DNA of 7,010 nt from CAYVOX01 sp964453035 (GTDB lineage Bacteria; Chloroflexota; Anaerolineae; Anaerolineales; Anaerolineaceae), in contig CAYVOX010000156.1 in the NCBI GenBank assembly GCA_964453035.1, forward strand, positions 1 to 7,010, read 5' to 3'. Of this stretch, positions 1-6,533 are shown in pieces. Numbering within the stretch: the first letter of the stretch is position 1; each line of letters begins with the position of its first letter. A program made the translations under genes and the position numbers. A model generated the notes under the pieces. The model had not been told where the DNA came from. It did not search any database and was given only the letters and a program-made list of their open reading frames with translations.

Positions 1-39
1 CTTTTTGGATGGATTACCTCCACGGGGGAGGAGGATGTG

Positions 40-1905
40 TTATTCCAAGATGAGCAGGTTGTAGATATCCAACGGCAAGGAGAGATCAGCGCCGCTGATT
101 TCAAGGTCGTTTTCCCGGTCGGGGGAGAGGCAGCGCCCGTGGACGGGACTATCAAAGTGGAGGTGGGCGGTGACGGGCCCGGGTCCATAGTTGACCAGGT
201 GGATCTGCGTGGTGCTGCCCTGCCGGTAGGTTTCAATCAGGATGGGATTCTCTGAGGGTTGGAGAGGGGTGGCAGCATTGAGTTCCGCGGCGAGGCGCTG
301 GCGAGGAGCGGGATCTGGCAGGTCGAAGAAGGGAGAGGCGGTGAAACGGCGCATGATGCCGAGTGTATCGAGCATGGAGCGGACGAGGCGGGATTGGAAA
401 TACTGGTTGTAGAGCCAGCGTAGGGCTTTGGTGATGGCTGCAAGGTAAGCCGGGTTGCGTGGCATGGTGCGCGGGGTGAATTTCGTCCAGCCGGGCAGGG
501 CTGAGAGAGCGATGACTTTGAGATGGTCGGGGAGGGGAATCTCCAGTTTGAGGAGATGATCGCAGGTGATGAGGCAATCGAGGTCGGTGAAATCGGTGGA
601 ACGTGTTACAACGCGCCAGGGGATGCCCATTGCCAGAAGGGCCTGCCCAACGCCAAAGTAACACGGCGCAAGAGAGAACCAATTTTTCCAGAGGGCATCA
701 CCGGGGTGAAGCAGGCCAACCCGAGCAAGGTTGGCGCGGTGGGTGAATAAATGGTGGTGGCGGTGCAGCCAATCATTGTATTTTTTGAGTTGGAGACGGG
801 TATCTTCGAATTGGGGGGCTGTGATGAGGGTAAATTCACCCTTCTCGACAAACTCAGTGCCTTTGACGACCATCGCAGCCCCGCAGGCGGCAGCCTCGGC
901 AATACCCTGCAGGTAGCGGCGGGCGGGGAAGACGGAATCAAAGCCGATGCCGCGGTCGTAGGGGTCAACGCTGATGGGCGTGGGGGCGCAGAGGGTAGAG
1001 GCCGTGTGAAGGGTGAGGACGTTATTGACCCAGCGGCTGCGTTTGCCGGGTTGGTAGGCGGGAAGGCCGAAATCCTCAATCATCACCACGTCCTGAACGC
1101 GGGCAAGGACGGGCAGATCGATGCCGTACACCAGTTGGGCGGGACGCATCACCGAGTCAAAGTCGTTGATGCTGATGACCACCTGCGGATTCAGCTTACG
1201 AGCGTATGCGGCCAGGCGCGCGAGCAGTTCAGTGACCTGGGCGGCGCGCCACTGGATGTAACTGGCTTGCTCTGGCTTGATAGCGTGGAAGGTGGTGGGG
1301 ATGGGTTGACCGGCGTGATTCTGGTAGGCTTGCTGGCAGCGCGGACAGTAACAACCAGCGCTGCCCATCCAGAGACCGCCCAGGTTGAGCAGTTGCCCGC
1401 CATACCAGGGGTTATCGAAAAAGATGCCGTCTGCGCCTGTCTGGAGAGCAGAACGCACCACCTCTTCAAGGTGGGCGATCCAGGCGGGGTGCTTCCAGCA
1501 TGTCATGTAGCGCCCGGTGTAATAATGTATGCGCTGACCGGAAGAATCGAGAGCGTACCAATCTTTTTGAGCGAAACTGCCTTCAAAGACGCAGTTGGAG
1601 GTCTGGATGTAAGCAAAGACTTTAACGCCGCTGGCATGGTAGGCGTGAACAGCCTGCTGAAAAGACGTAAAATCCTCTGCGGCGGTTTCAGGCGGGAAAC
1701 CCCAATCGTACATGAGGTAAGCCCAGTTGAGCCCGGCCTGGTTAGCGATGAGAGTGGCGCCCTGTGGCGTGTGGGCGCTCAGGTGAACCTGTTCGTCAAC
1801 GCGAGCGCCAGGAAATTTGAGGCGGTTCATGCGCACCGTGCCCGGACCTGCCCAGAGATAGACAGGCCGATGCAGACCGGGGGAGAGGGAGTTCATCGGC
1901 TCCAT
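40..1905 (-). CDS. Putative glycoside hydrolase-like TIM-barrel protein (GH42/GHL-like architecture)
   Basis: The 621-residue product most resembles putative glycosyl hydrolases with a TIM barrel and GH42-like domain order; the substrate cannot be told from sequence. Residues about 40-360 look like the barrel, with strand-like segments ending in acids: GADGIFFDN (157-165, D164), SINDFD (245-250), VVMIEDFG (273-280, E277/D278) and a late VVKGTEF (346-352). A CYCPRC cluster (185-190) follows the D164 strand, as in several uncharacterised glycosidase-like families. Residues about 393-470 look like a Rossmann or GATase-like domain comparable to the GH42 trimerisation domain, and about 555-621 like a small beta-sandwich. 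There is no signal peptide or membrane segment, so it is probably cytoplasmic. The start is uncertain: no clear Shine-Dalgarno precedes the ATG at 1905, while the ATG at 1896 follows a close GGAG. It lies 66 bp after the nucleotidyltransferase-like gene. The coding call is firm; the family is inferred from motifs and fold pattern. Confidence 0.72.
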   Translation of the reverse strand: MEPMNSLSPGLHRPVYLWAGPGTVRMNRLKFPGARVDEQVHLSAHTPQGATLIANQAGLNWAYLMYDWGFPPETAAEDFTSFQQAVHAYHASGVKVFAYIQTSNCVFEGSFAQKDWYALDSSGQRIHYYTGRYMTCWKHPAWIAHLEEVVRSALQTGADGIFFDNPWYGGQLLNLGGLWMGSAGCYCPRCQQAYQNHAGQPIPTTFHAIKPEQASYIQWRAAQVTELLARLAAYARKLNPQVVISINDFDSVMRPAQLVYGIDLPVLARVQDVVMIEDFGLPAYQPGKRSRWVNNVLTLHTASTLCAPTPISVDPYDRGIGFDSVFPARRYLQGIAEAAACGAAMVVKGTEFVEKGEFTLITAPQFEDTRLQLKKYNDWLHRHHHLFTHRANLARVGLLHPGDALWKNWFSLAPCYFGVGQALLAMGIPWRVVTRSTDFTDLDCLITCDHLLKLEIPLPDHLKVIALSALPGWTKFTPRTMPRNPAYLAAITKALRWLYNQYFQSRLVRSMLDTLGIMRRFTASPFFDLPDPAPRQRLAAELNAATPLQPSENPILIETYRQGSTTQIHLVNYGPGPVTAHLHFDSPVHGRCLSPDRENDLEISGADLSLPLDIYNLLILE

Positions 1906-1928
1906 GGCGGATGGCGCAATCGAGGATG

Positions 1929-1957
1929 GTGCGAGGCTTCCGGCTGAAGCCTCACAC
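1929..1957 (-). terminator. Intergenic hairpin between the NTase-like and glycosidase-like genes
   Basis: Plus-strand gaggcttc (1933-1940) and gaagcctc (1946-1953) form a perfect 8-bp stem around a 5-nt loop. In minus-strand RNA the stem extends to 12 bp through one U-G wobble and an outer GUG/CAC. No U-tract follows, so it is a weak candidate for intrinsic termination. It could instead be an RNA processing or stability element, or one copy of a short dispersed palindrome. It begins 14 bp after the upstream stop codon, which fits a 3'-end element for that gene. Confidence 0.45.
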
Positions 1958-1971
1958 TGGTGGGTGACGCC

Positions 1972-3306
1972 CTACTTACCCTGGGCTTCAATTTGCTGCA
2001 TGTAACTGCGGATAGAATCAACAGCGACGAGACGGTCGTGGAAGAATTTGTTGACCACCTTCATCACCTCGCCTTGAGCGGCAGTGACTTCAATGGAGCG
2101 AAGCTGGCTTTCATCCATATGGGAAAGGCTGTCGCGCAGCTTGAGGAGAGCGCGGACGACATCCACCTCCTCCTGACCATCCAGAAGCTGGACGGTGGTG
2201 AGGATGAGCTTATCAGCCTGAGTGACCAGGTCCTGAACGGTGAGGTTGGAATTGGGGTCGGCGGCATTATCCAGAGTGCCAATGAGCGACCACACCTGAT
2301 AAAGGACGGTGGCAGGTTCATCGAAAAGCTCGCGCAGATAGGCGGCTTCCTGATATTTACCGGACAGGCGGAAGATGTTGTACATGCGCTTGGCGACCTT
2401 TCCGTAATTGGGAGTGACCGCCAGGTATTTATAGACTTCATGCTCGAGCATTTCGATATATTCATCGAGGGCAGAGGCAGAAACCTGCTTGACGAGCTTG
2501 GAGAAAATGGGGATGGATTGAGCGTCGAGATAGACTTCCTGGAAGTAGGGGTCAAGGTAGCCATCCAGGGTAGTGATAGCGCCATCCGGCGCCTGCCAGG
2601 TGGTGTCGAGCACGTTACTGGCGTTAGCAACCCGCCCGCGGACGGGATCGGCGACCACCCAGTCGAGCTTGCACCAACCCGGGTCGTTCTTGACTTCGTC
2701 CCAGGTGAGGCGTCCGGGGCTGCCGTCAGCTTCGATAATATTGATGAAGCCATTCTGCACTTCGGAAGGGTTCCAGGAGATGACCGAACCGGTTTTCTTC
2801 TTTGAACCGTTGCGCTCTACCGGGCGAGGATAGTTTCCGTATTTGACTTCGATGAGACGGTAGTTGGTACCCTTGAAGGCCGAAAGGGCTTTGTTGCGCA
2901 TAAGGTCGGAAAGAATCTGGCAGGCTTGCTCTCTGGTAGGGGCGATGATGTTTACGCGTTCAAAGTAATCGCAATCGCCGGGGTAGGATTGGATTTTGGA
3001 CTGGGCAGCCGAACCGGAGAGGGAGAGGGCGGTTTCGACGACGCCGGGTTGATCTACCATTTCAACGATTTTGCCGATCTCCCGGAAATAGGCCAGGTCT
3101 GATGGGCTGAAATCGAGCATGGAGACTTTGTGACCAAAGGTGCCAGAGTCTTGATCAACAGTGAACTGGTCGTCGCTTTTCCAGGCGGCCATAGCGGAAA
3201 GCCACTGCAGGGCTTCGCCTTCGTCCATTTCAACGCCGAGCCGGCGGGCGCTCTCGATGAGGATGTGAAGGTCTTGTGCGGGGGTGGGTTGTGAGGGTTG
3301 GCTCAT
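1972..3306 (-). CDS. Uncharacterised protein with a nucleotidyltransferase-fold signature
   Basis: The 444-residue product is not a family I recognise. The segment LSGSAAQSKIQSYPGDCDYF (96-115) fits the nucleotidyltransferase superfamily pattern hG[GS]x(9-13)Dh[DE]h: G98-S99, an 11-residue spacer, then D111-C-D113. A later strand-like segment RLIEVKYG (150-157) offers E153 as a possible third metal-binding acid. Residues 170-260 look beta-rich with several tryptophans. Residues about 261-444 are mostly helical; NYGKVAKRMYNIFRLSGK (300-317) recalls the substrate-binding helical domain that follows the catalytic domain in poly(A) polymerase/OAS-like enzymes. The N-terminus (about 11-90) is helical and unassigned. 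There is no signal peptide or membrane segment. The ATG at 3306 is supported by GGAGGAA at 3317-3311, six bases upstream. A nucleotide-transfer role is an inference from one motif; the long spacer is unlike the compact MNT/HEPN antitoxin type. No partner gene points to a substrate. Confidence 0.8.
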   Translation of the reverse strand: MSQPSQPTPAQDLHILIESARRLGVEMDEGEALQWLSAMAAWKSDDQFTVDQDSGTFGHKVSMLDFSPSDLAYFREIGKIVEMVDQPGVVETALSLSGSAAQSKIQSYPGDCDYFERVNIIAPTREQACQILSDLMRNKALSAFKGTNYRLIEVKYGNYPRPVERNGSKKKTGSVISWNPSEVQNGFINIIEADGSPGRLTWDEVKNDPGWCKLDWVVADPVRGRVANASNVLDTTWQAPDGAITTLDGYLDPYFQEVYLDAQSIPIFSKLVKQVSASALDEYIEMLEHEVYKYLAVTPNYGKVAKRMYNIFRLSGKYQEAAYLRELFDEPATVLYQVWSLIGTLDNAADPNSNLTVQDLVTQADKLILTTVQLLDGQEEVDVVRALLKLRDSLSHMDESQLRSIEVTAAQGEVMKVVNKFFHDRLVAVDSIRSYMQQIEAQGK

Positions 3307-3322
3307 GATGTTCCTCCAGCGG

Positions 3323-3336
3323 ATATGCTAACATAT
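3323..3336. repeat. Short inverted repeat upstream of the NTase-like gene
   Basis: ATATG and CATAT form a 5-bp perfect inverted repeat around a 4-bp spacer, just upstream of the Shine-Dalgarno of the 444-aa gene. It sits where an operator or a small mRNA hairpin could affect expression. It is AT-rich and short enough to be chance. Confidence 0.25.
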
Positions 3337-3352
3337 TTTTCTGAAGAGCGCA

Positions 3353-3374
3353 TCTATCCGGGGTCACAGATAGA
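3353..3374. repeat. Inverted repeat TCTATC-N10-GATAGA upstream of the NTase-like gene
   Basis: A perfect 6-bp inverted repeat with a 10-bp spacer lies about 50 bp upstream of the 444-aa gene start, in the gap after the pilin terminator. It could be a regulator half-site pair. I could not identify a convincing -35/-10 pair around it, so how this gene is transcribed is unresolved: its own weak promoter or read-through from the pilin unit. Confidence 0.3.
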
Positions 3375-3395
3375 GGCCCATCGTTTAAACAAATG

Positions 3396-3422
3396 CCCCT
3401 CTCGGAAGAGCAGGGAGAGGGG
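3396..3422 (-). terminator. Hairpin downstream of the Flp-like pilin gene
   Basis: Plus-strand cccctctc (3396-3403) and gagagggg (3415-3422) form a perfect GC-rich 8-bp stem with an 11-nt loop, starting 21 bp after the pilin stop codon. In minus-strand RNA the stem is followed by CAUUUGUUU, a broken U-rich run. This fits a moderate intrinsic terminator, possibly leaky into the next gene. Confidence 0.55.
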
Positions 3423-3443
3423 TTACGAAGTGCGTGGAAAAGG

Positions 3444-3587
3444 TCAGATAGTGCTGATGACGTTGCTGAACATATTTCCCACACCGGTGCCGAAGATGGC
3501 TAACAGAACAAGGACAATCACTACCACTAAGACAAAAATAATTGCGTATTCGACTAATCCCTGGCCTTTTTCCAATAGGTGAGGCAT
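3444..3587 (-). CDS. Flp/type IVb pilin-like small protein
   Basis: A 47-residue ORF with the layout of a Flp-family prepilin: a very short N-terminal leader (MPHLLEKG), then GQGLVEYAII (8-17), then an unbroken hydrophobic helix of about 17 residues (16-32), and a short polar tail (FGTGVGNMFSNVISTI). Cleavage after G8 by a prepilin peptidase would place Glu at +5 and Tyr at +6 of the mature protein, the hallmark of Flp/TadA-dependent pilins. The mature chain would be about 39 residues, at the short end of the family. The start is fixed by AGGAGGA at 3602-3596, eight bases upstream of the ATG. It has its own promoter and a hairpin after it. No Tad ATPase, membrane platform, secretin or prepilin peptidase gene is in the window, so assembly would need genes elsewhere. 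The gene and its flanks look more AT-rich than the neighbours. Confidence 0.88.
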   Translation of the reverse strand: MPHLLEKGQGLVEYAIIFVLVVVIVLVLLAIFGTGVGNMFSNVISTI

Positions 3588-3631
3588 GATTAAAATCCTC
3601 CTTTCCTGGTTGATGAACAAATATTAGAAAT

Positions 3632-3659
3632 ACTATAGCATAAGTGCCATAGATTTCAA
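3632..3659 (-). promoter_or_regulatory. Extended -10 sigma-70-type promoter of the pilin gene
   Basis: On the minus strand TTGAAA (3659-3654) is followed after 16 bp by TATAGT (3637-3632), with a TG one base upstream of the -10 hexamer (TGCTATAGT), which makes it an extended -10 element. Transcription would begin near 3625, giving a leader of about 38 nt before the pilin ATG with a strong Shine-Dalgarno. The -35 lies only 8 bp past the gcv terminator hairpin. Confidence 0.7.
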
Positions 3660-3667
3660 CCCATAAA

Positions 3668-3705
3668 GCACAACCTTTTACCGGTCTCCTGGTAAAAGGT
3701 TGTGC
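3668..3705 (-). terminator. Terminator hairpin of the gcvH-gcvPA-gcvPB operon
   Basis: GCACAACCTTTTACC (3668-3682) and its exact reverse complement (3691-3705) form a perfect 15-bp stem with an 8-nt loop. It begins 20 bp after the gcvPB stop codon. In the minus direction it is followed by UUUAUGGG, a short U run; in the plus direction by AAUUUUGUGUU, so it could stop transcription from both sides. No plus-strand gene is seen that would need it. Confidence 0.75.
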
Positions 3706-3724
3706 AATTTTGTGTTAAGGAACG

Positions 3725-5191
3725 TCAGGAAGATTTTTCTGGGATCCAGCAGCACAAGACCAGGTCTCGGGCGGCTTTGACCTCATCGAGGCGGCCGACC
3801 GGGGTGTTGTGCGGAGCCTGGTGGAGTAGGTCGGGGGTCGCATGGGCTTCCTCAGCGATTTTGATGAGGGCTTCGGCAAACTGGTCGAGCGTTTGCTTGT
3901 TTTCGGTCTCGGTTGGCTCAATCATGAGCGCCTCGTGGACGATGAGGGGGAAGTAGTTGGTGGGCGGGTGGAAGTTGTAGTCCATCAGGCGCTTGGCAAT
4001 ATCCAGGGCGTGAATATCAGGCGCATCTGGCCACACGCCTTCGAGAACGAATTCGTGCATGCAAACGCGATCGTAGGGGAGCTTATAAAACTGGCGCACT
4101 TTGGAGAGCAGGTAGTTGGCGTTGAGGACGGCGTATTCAGAGATCTGGCGCAAGCCCTCGGGACCGTGCATGTTGATGTAAGTGAATGCGCGGATATGCA
4201 TGCCAAACTGACCGTAGAAAGATTTGACCCGACCGATGGAGTTCTTTGGCATGACCGGGCCGTAGAGCGGTGGAACCTCTTCATCGCCTTCTTCGAGGAT
4301 ACCGATGATGGGACCGGGGAGAAAATCAACCAGGTGGCTGGCAACGCCCACCGGACCGGAACCGGGACCGCCACCACCGTGGGGGGTGGAGAAAGTTTTA
4401 TGCAGGTTGAAGTGCATGACGTCGATGCCAAGGTCGCCGGGGCGAACGATGCCGAGCAGGGCGTTCATATTGGCGCCATCGCCGTAAACTAATCCGCCGC
4501 ACTGGTGGACTATCTGGATGGCTTCCACCACATTTTGCTCAAAGAGGCCGAGCGTGTTGGGGTTGGTGAGCATCAGGCCAGCCACGTCCGGGCCGCAGGC
4601 AGCTTTCAGGGCAGCAAGATCCACATTGCCAAGGGAATCGGTGGGGATAGGGACAACTTCAAAGCCGCTCATGGCGGAGGAAGCCGGGTTGGTGCCGTGA
4701 GCGGAATCGGGGATGAGCATTTTGATGCGATTGGCTTCGCCGCGGGAACGATGGTAGGCACGAATAACCATGACTCCGACAAATTCACCCTGGGCGCCGG
4801 CAGCGGGCTGCAGGCTGATGCCGGAAAAACCGGCAATTTCCTTGAGGAATTCCTGTAGGGTGTACATCAGCGCGAGGCTGCCCTGGACGGTCTCAACCGG
4901 CTGGAGGGGATGGGCGTGGGCAAAGCCAGATAAGCGCGCGACTTCTTCATTAACTTTAGGGTTATACTTCATGGTGCAGGAACCTAAAGGATAGAAGCCT
5001 TTGTCGATGGAATAGTTCTGGCTGGAAAGGTGGGTGAAATGGCGCACAACATCCAACTCGGAGAGCTCCGGCAGGGGGAGGTCGTCGCGGAGGAAAGCCT
5101 GCGGCAGGGGAGCCAGGGGTACATCGGGGGTCGGGAAGCGCACGCCGGCGCGCCCGGGGGATGAGAGTTCAAAGATGGTGGGTTCAGGCAT
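3725..5191 (-). CDS. gcvPB: Glycine dehydrogenase (decarboxylating) subunit 2, P-protein beta subunit
   Basis: This is the PLP-binding half of the two-subunit glycine decarboxylase. With GcvPA it decarboxylates glycine and transfers the aminomethyl group to the lipoyl arm of GcvH, in the cytoplasm. The 488-residue length is normal for the family. Visible motifs are YPLGSCTMKYNP (67-78), PDSAHGTNPASS (161-172), the cofactor-contacting YGDGANMNA (236-244), and the Schiff-base lysine K265 in FNLHKTFSTPHGGGGPGSGP (261-280), followed by a glycine-rich loop. The C-terminal domain keeps RAFTYINMHGPEGLR (334-348) and HPPTNYFP (408-415). The ATG at 5191 overlaps the end of gcvPA by 8 bp and has GAGGTG four bases upstream, so the two subunits are probably translated in concert. 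No key residue is missing. Its stop is followed at once by the operon terminator. Confidence 0.97.
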   Translation of the reverse strand: MPEPTIFELSSPGRAGVRFPTPDVPLAPLPQAFLRDDLPLPELSELDVVRHFTHLSSQNYSIDKGFYPLGSCTMKYNPKVNEEVARLSGFAHAHPLQPVETVQGSLALMYTLQEFLKEIAGFSGISLQPAAGAQGEFVGVMVIRAYHRSRGEANRIKMLIPDSAHGTNPASSAMSGFEVVPIPTDSLGNVDLAALKAACGPDVAGLMLTNPNTLGLFEQNVVEAIQIVHQCGGLVYGDGANMNALLGIVRPGDLGIDVMHFNLHKTFSTPHGGGGPGSGPVGVASHLVDFLPGPIIGILEEGDEEVPPLYGPVMPKNSIGRVKSFYGQFGMHIRAFTYINMHGPEGLRQISEYAVLNANYLLSKVRQFYKLPYDRVCMHEFVLEGVWPDAPDIHALDIAKRLMDYNFHPPTNYFPLIVHEALMIEPTETENKQTLDQFAEALIKIAEEAHATPDLLHQAPHNTPVGRLDEVKAARDLVLCCWIPEKSS

Positions 5192-6533
5192 GGCTCACCT
5201 CACTGAGGGCATCCAGGAGCATTTCCATATCCTCGCGCGAGATCATTTCGGTGACGGCGATGAGCATGTGGTTTTTCAGGGATGGATAGACCTGACCGAG
5301 GTCAAGACCGCCGAGAATACCGTGTTCGAGCAGGTGTTCGTTGATTTCGGCGACGGGCTGCTTGCACTCGATGACAAACTCGTGGAAGAAGGGCTGTTTT
5401 GTTTGAGCCTTGTAGCCCTTGATACGGGAAATTTGCTCCGCCAGGTAATGGGCTTTGTGGTAGCACAATTCGGCAACCTGGCGTAGACCTTTTTTGCCGA
5501 GCGCGCTGAGATATACAGTTGCCGCCAGCGCCATAAGACCCTGGTTGGTGCAAATGTTGGACGTGGCTTTTTCGCGGCGAATGTGCTGTTCGCGGGCTGT
5601 GAGGGTGAGGACGTAACCGCGCCGGCCGGTGGCATCTACTGATTCGCCAACCAAACGACCGGCAATCTTGCGGACGTAATCCTTTTTGGCTGCAAAGATG
5701 CCCAGGTAAGGGCCGCCGAAAGAGAGGGGAATACCGAGGGGTTGACCTTCGCCAACGACGATATCCGCGCCAAATTCGGAGGGCGGTTTGAGCAGGCCGA
5801 GAGCTGTGGGGTTGACGGCCACGCAGAAGAGGGCGCCAACAGCATGGACGGCATTGGCCAGGGCGGTGTAATCGTAAATGCGGCCGAAGAAATCAGGATA
5901 CTGGACAACGACCAGGGCGGTGTTGAGGTCAATGAGCTTTTCTAGCTCTGCAGGGCTGGAGAAGGGCGCGGCGGAATCATCGCCAACGACGGTAACGCCT
6001 TCAAAGCCGCTCATGTAGGTACGCAGGACGCCGCGATAATCGGGGTGGAGGGCGGGGGAGACCACGAAGCGGGTGCGTTTGCCACGGAAGTGGTGATAGG
6101 CCAGGATGCCCGCTTCAGCGGTGGCGGTGGCGCCGTCGTAATGGGAGGCGTTGCTGACATCCATTCCGGTGAGGGCGGTGACCAGGCTCTGATACTCAAA
6201 CACGGCTTGCAGAGTGCCCTGGGAAACTTCCGGCTGGTAAGGCGTGTAGGCGGTGAGGAATTCGCCGCGGCGGATGACAGCATCCACAACGGCGGGGATG
6301 TAGTGGTTGTAAGCCCCGGCGCCCAGGAAACAAACTAATTCACGCGCTGATTCATTGGCCTCCGCCAGACCCTGAGCTTCGGCAAGGGCTTCCATTTCTG
6401 TCAGCGCGGCGGGGAGGTTGAGTTTGGGGAAGCGGTAGGCTGCAGGGACATCCTGGAAGAGGGCTTCCAGGTCTGGCACCCCAACTGCGCGCAGCATCTC
6501 CTCTCGTTCGGAATCGGTATGGGGAATGAACAT
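5184..6533 (-). CDS. gcvPA: Glycine dehydrogenase (decarboxylating) subunit 1, P-protein alpha subunit
   Basis: This is the N-terminal half-enzyme of the split P-protein; it pairs with GcvPB to form the glycine decarboxylase active site. The 449-residue length is typical of separate alpha subunits. Conserved segments are FLGAGAYNHYIP (69-80), TAYTPYQPEVSQGTLQ (94-109), MDVSNASHYDGATA (124-137), a central GEGQPLGIPLSFGGPYLG region (261-278), and REQHIRREKATSNICTNQ (314-331), where the single-chain enzyme family is also strongly conserved. Its ATG overlaps the gcvH stop codon (TAATG). A weak AGGAG lies 11 bases upstream inside gcvH, so translation is probably coupled to gcvH. No PLP lysine is expected in this subunit, since it lies in GcvPB. 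The chain is intact. Confidence 0.97.
   Translation of the reverse strand: MFIPHTDSEREEMLRAVGVPDLEALFQDVPAAYRFPKLNLPAALTEMEALAEAQGLAEANESARELVCFLGAGAYNHYIPAVVDAVIRRGEFLTAYTPYQPEVSQGTLQAVFEYQSLVTALTGMDVSNASHYDGATATAEAGILAYHHFRGKRTRFVVSPALHPDYRGVLRTYMSGFEGVTVVGDDSAAPFSSPAELEKLIDLNTALVVVQYPDFFGRIYDYTALANAVHAVGALFCVAVNPTALGLLKPPSEFGADIVVGEGQPLGIPLSFGGPYLGIFAAKKDYVRKIAGRLVGESVDATGRRGYVLTLTAREQHIRREKATSNICTNQGLMALAATVYLSALGKKGLRQVAELCYHKAHYLAEQISRIKGYKAQTKQPFFHEFVIECKQPVAEINEHLLEHGILGGLDLGQVYPSLKNHMLIAVTEMISREDMEMLLDALSEVSHA

Noticed and set aside
1..39. Start of another gene or a terminator after the glycosidase-like gene
   Set aside because: A GTG at 23 could open a minus-strand frame but has no Shine-Dalgarno. 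CCTCC/GGAGG (17-21/27-31) forms only a 5-bp stem without a U-tract. The window ends too soon to decide.
751..1947. 398-codon open frame on the plus strand antisense to the glycosidase-like gene
   Set aside because: It lies wholly opposite a protein with recognisable barrel motifs and has no domain pattern of its own; it is a shadow frame of GC-rich coding sequence.
1960..2805. 281-codon plus-strand open frame antisense to the NTase-like gene
   Set aside because: The minus-strand ORF is longer, has a good Shine-Dalgarno and carries the NTase signature. The plus frame shows a complementary-codon composition and no recognisable fold.
1972..3306. CD-NTase (CBASS) anti-phage operon
   Set aside because: The GS-to-DxD segment does not look like a typical CD-NTase motif, and no effector, Cap2/Cap3 or HORMA gene is adjacent; the neighbours are a glycosidase-like gene and a pilin.
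3842..4492. 216-codon plus-strand open frame within gcvPB
   Set aside because: It is antisense to the conserved PLP-binding region of gcvPB, so it is a shadow frame.
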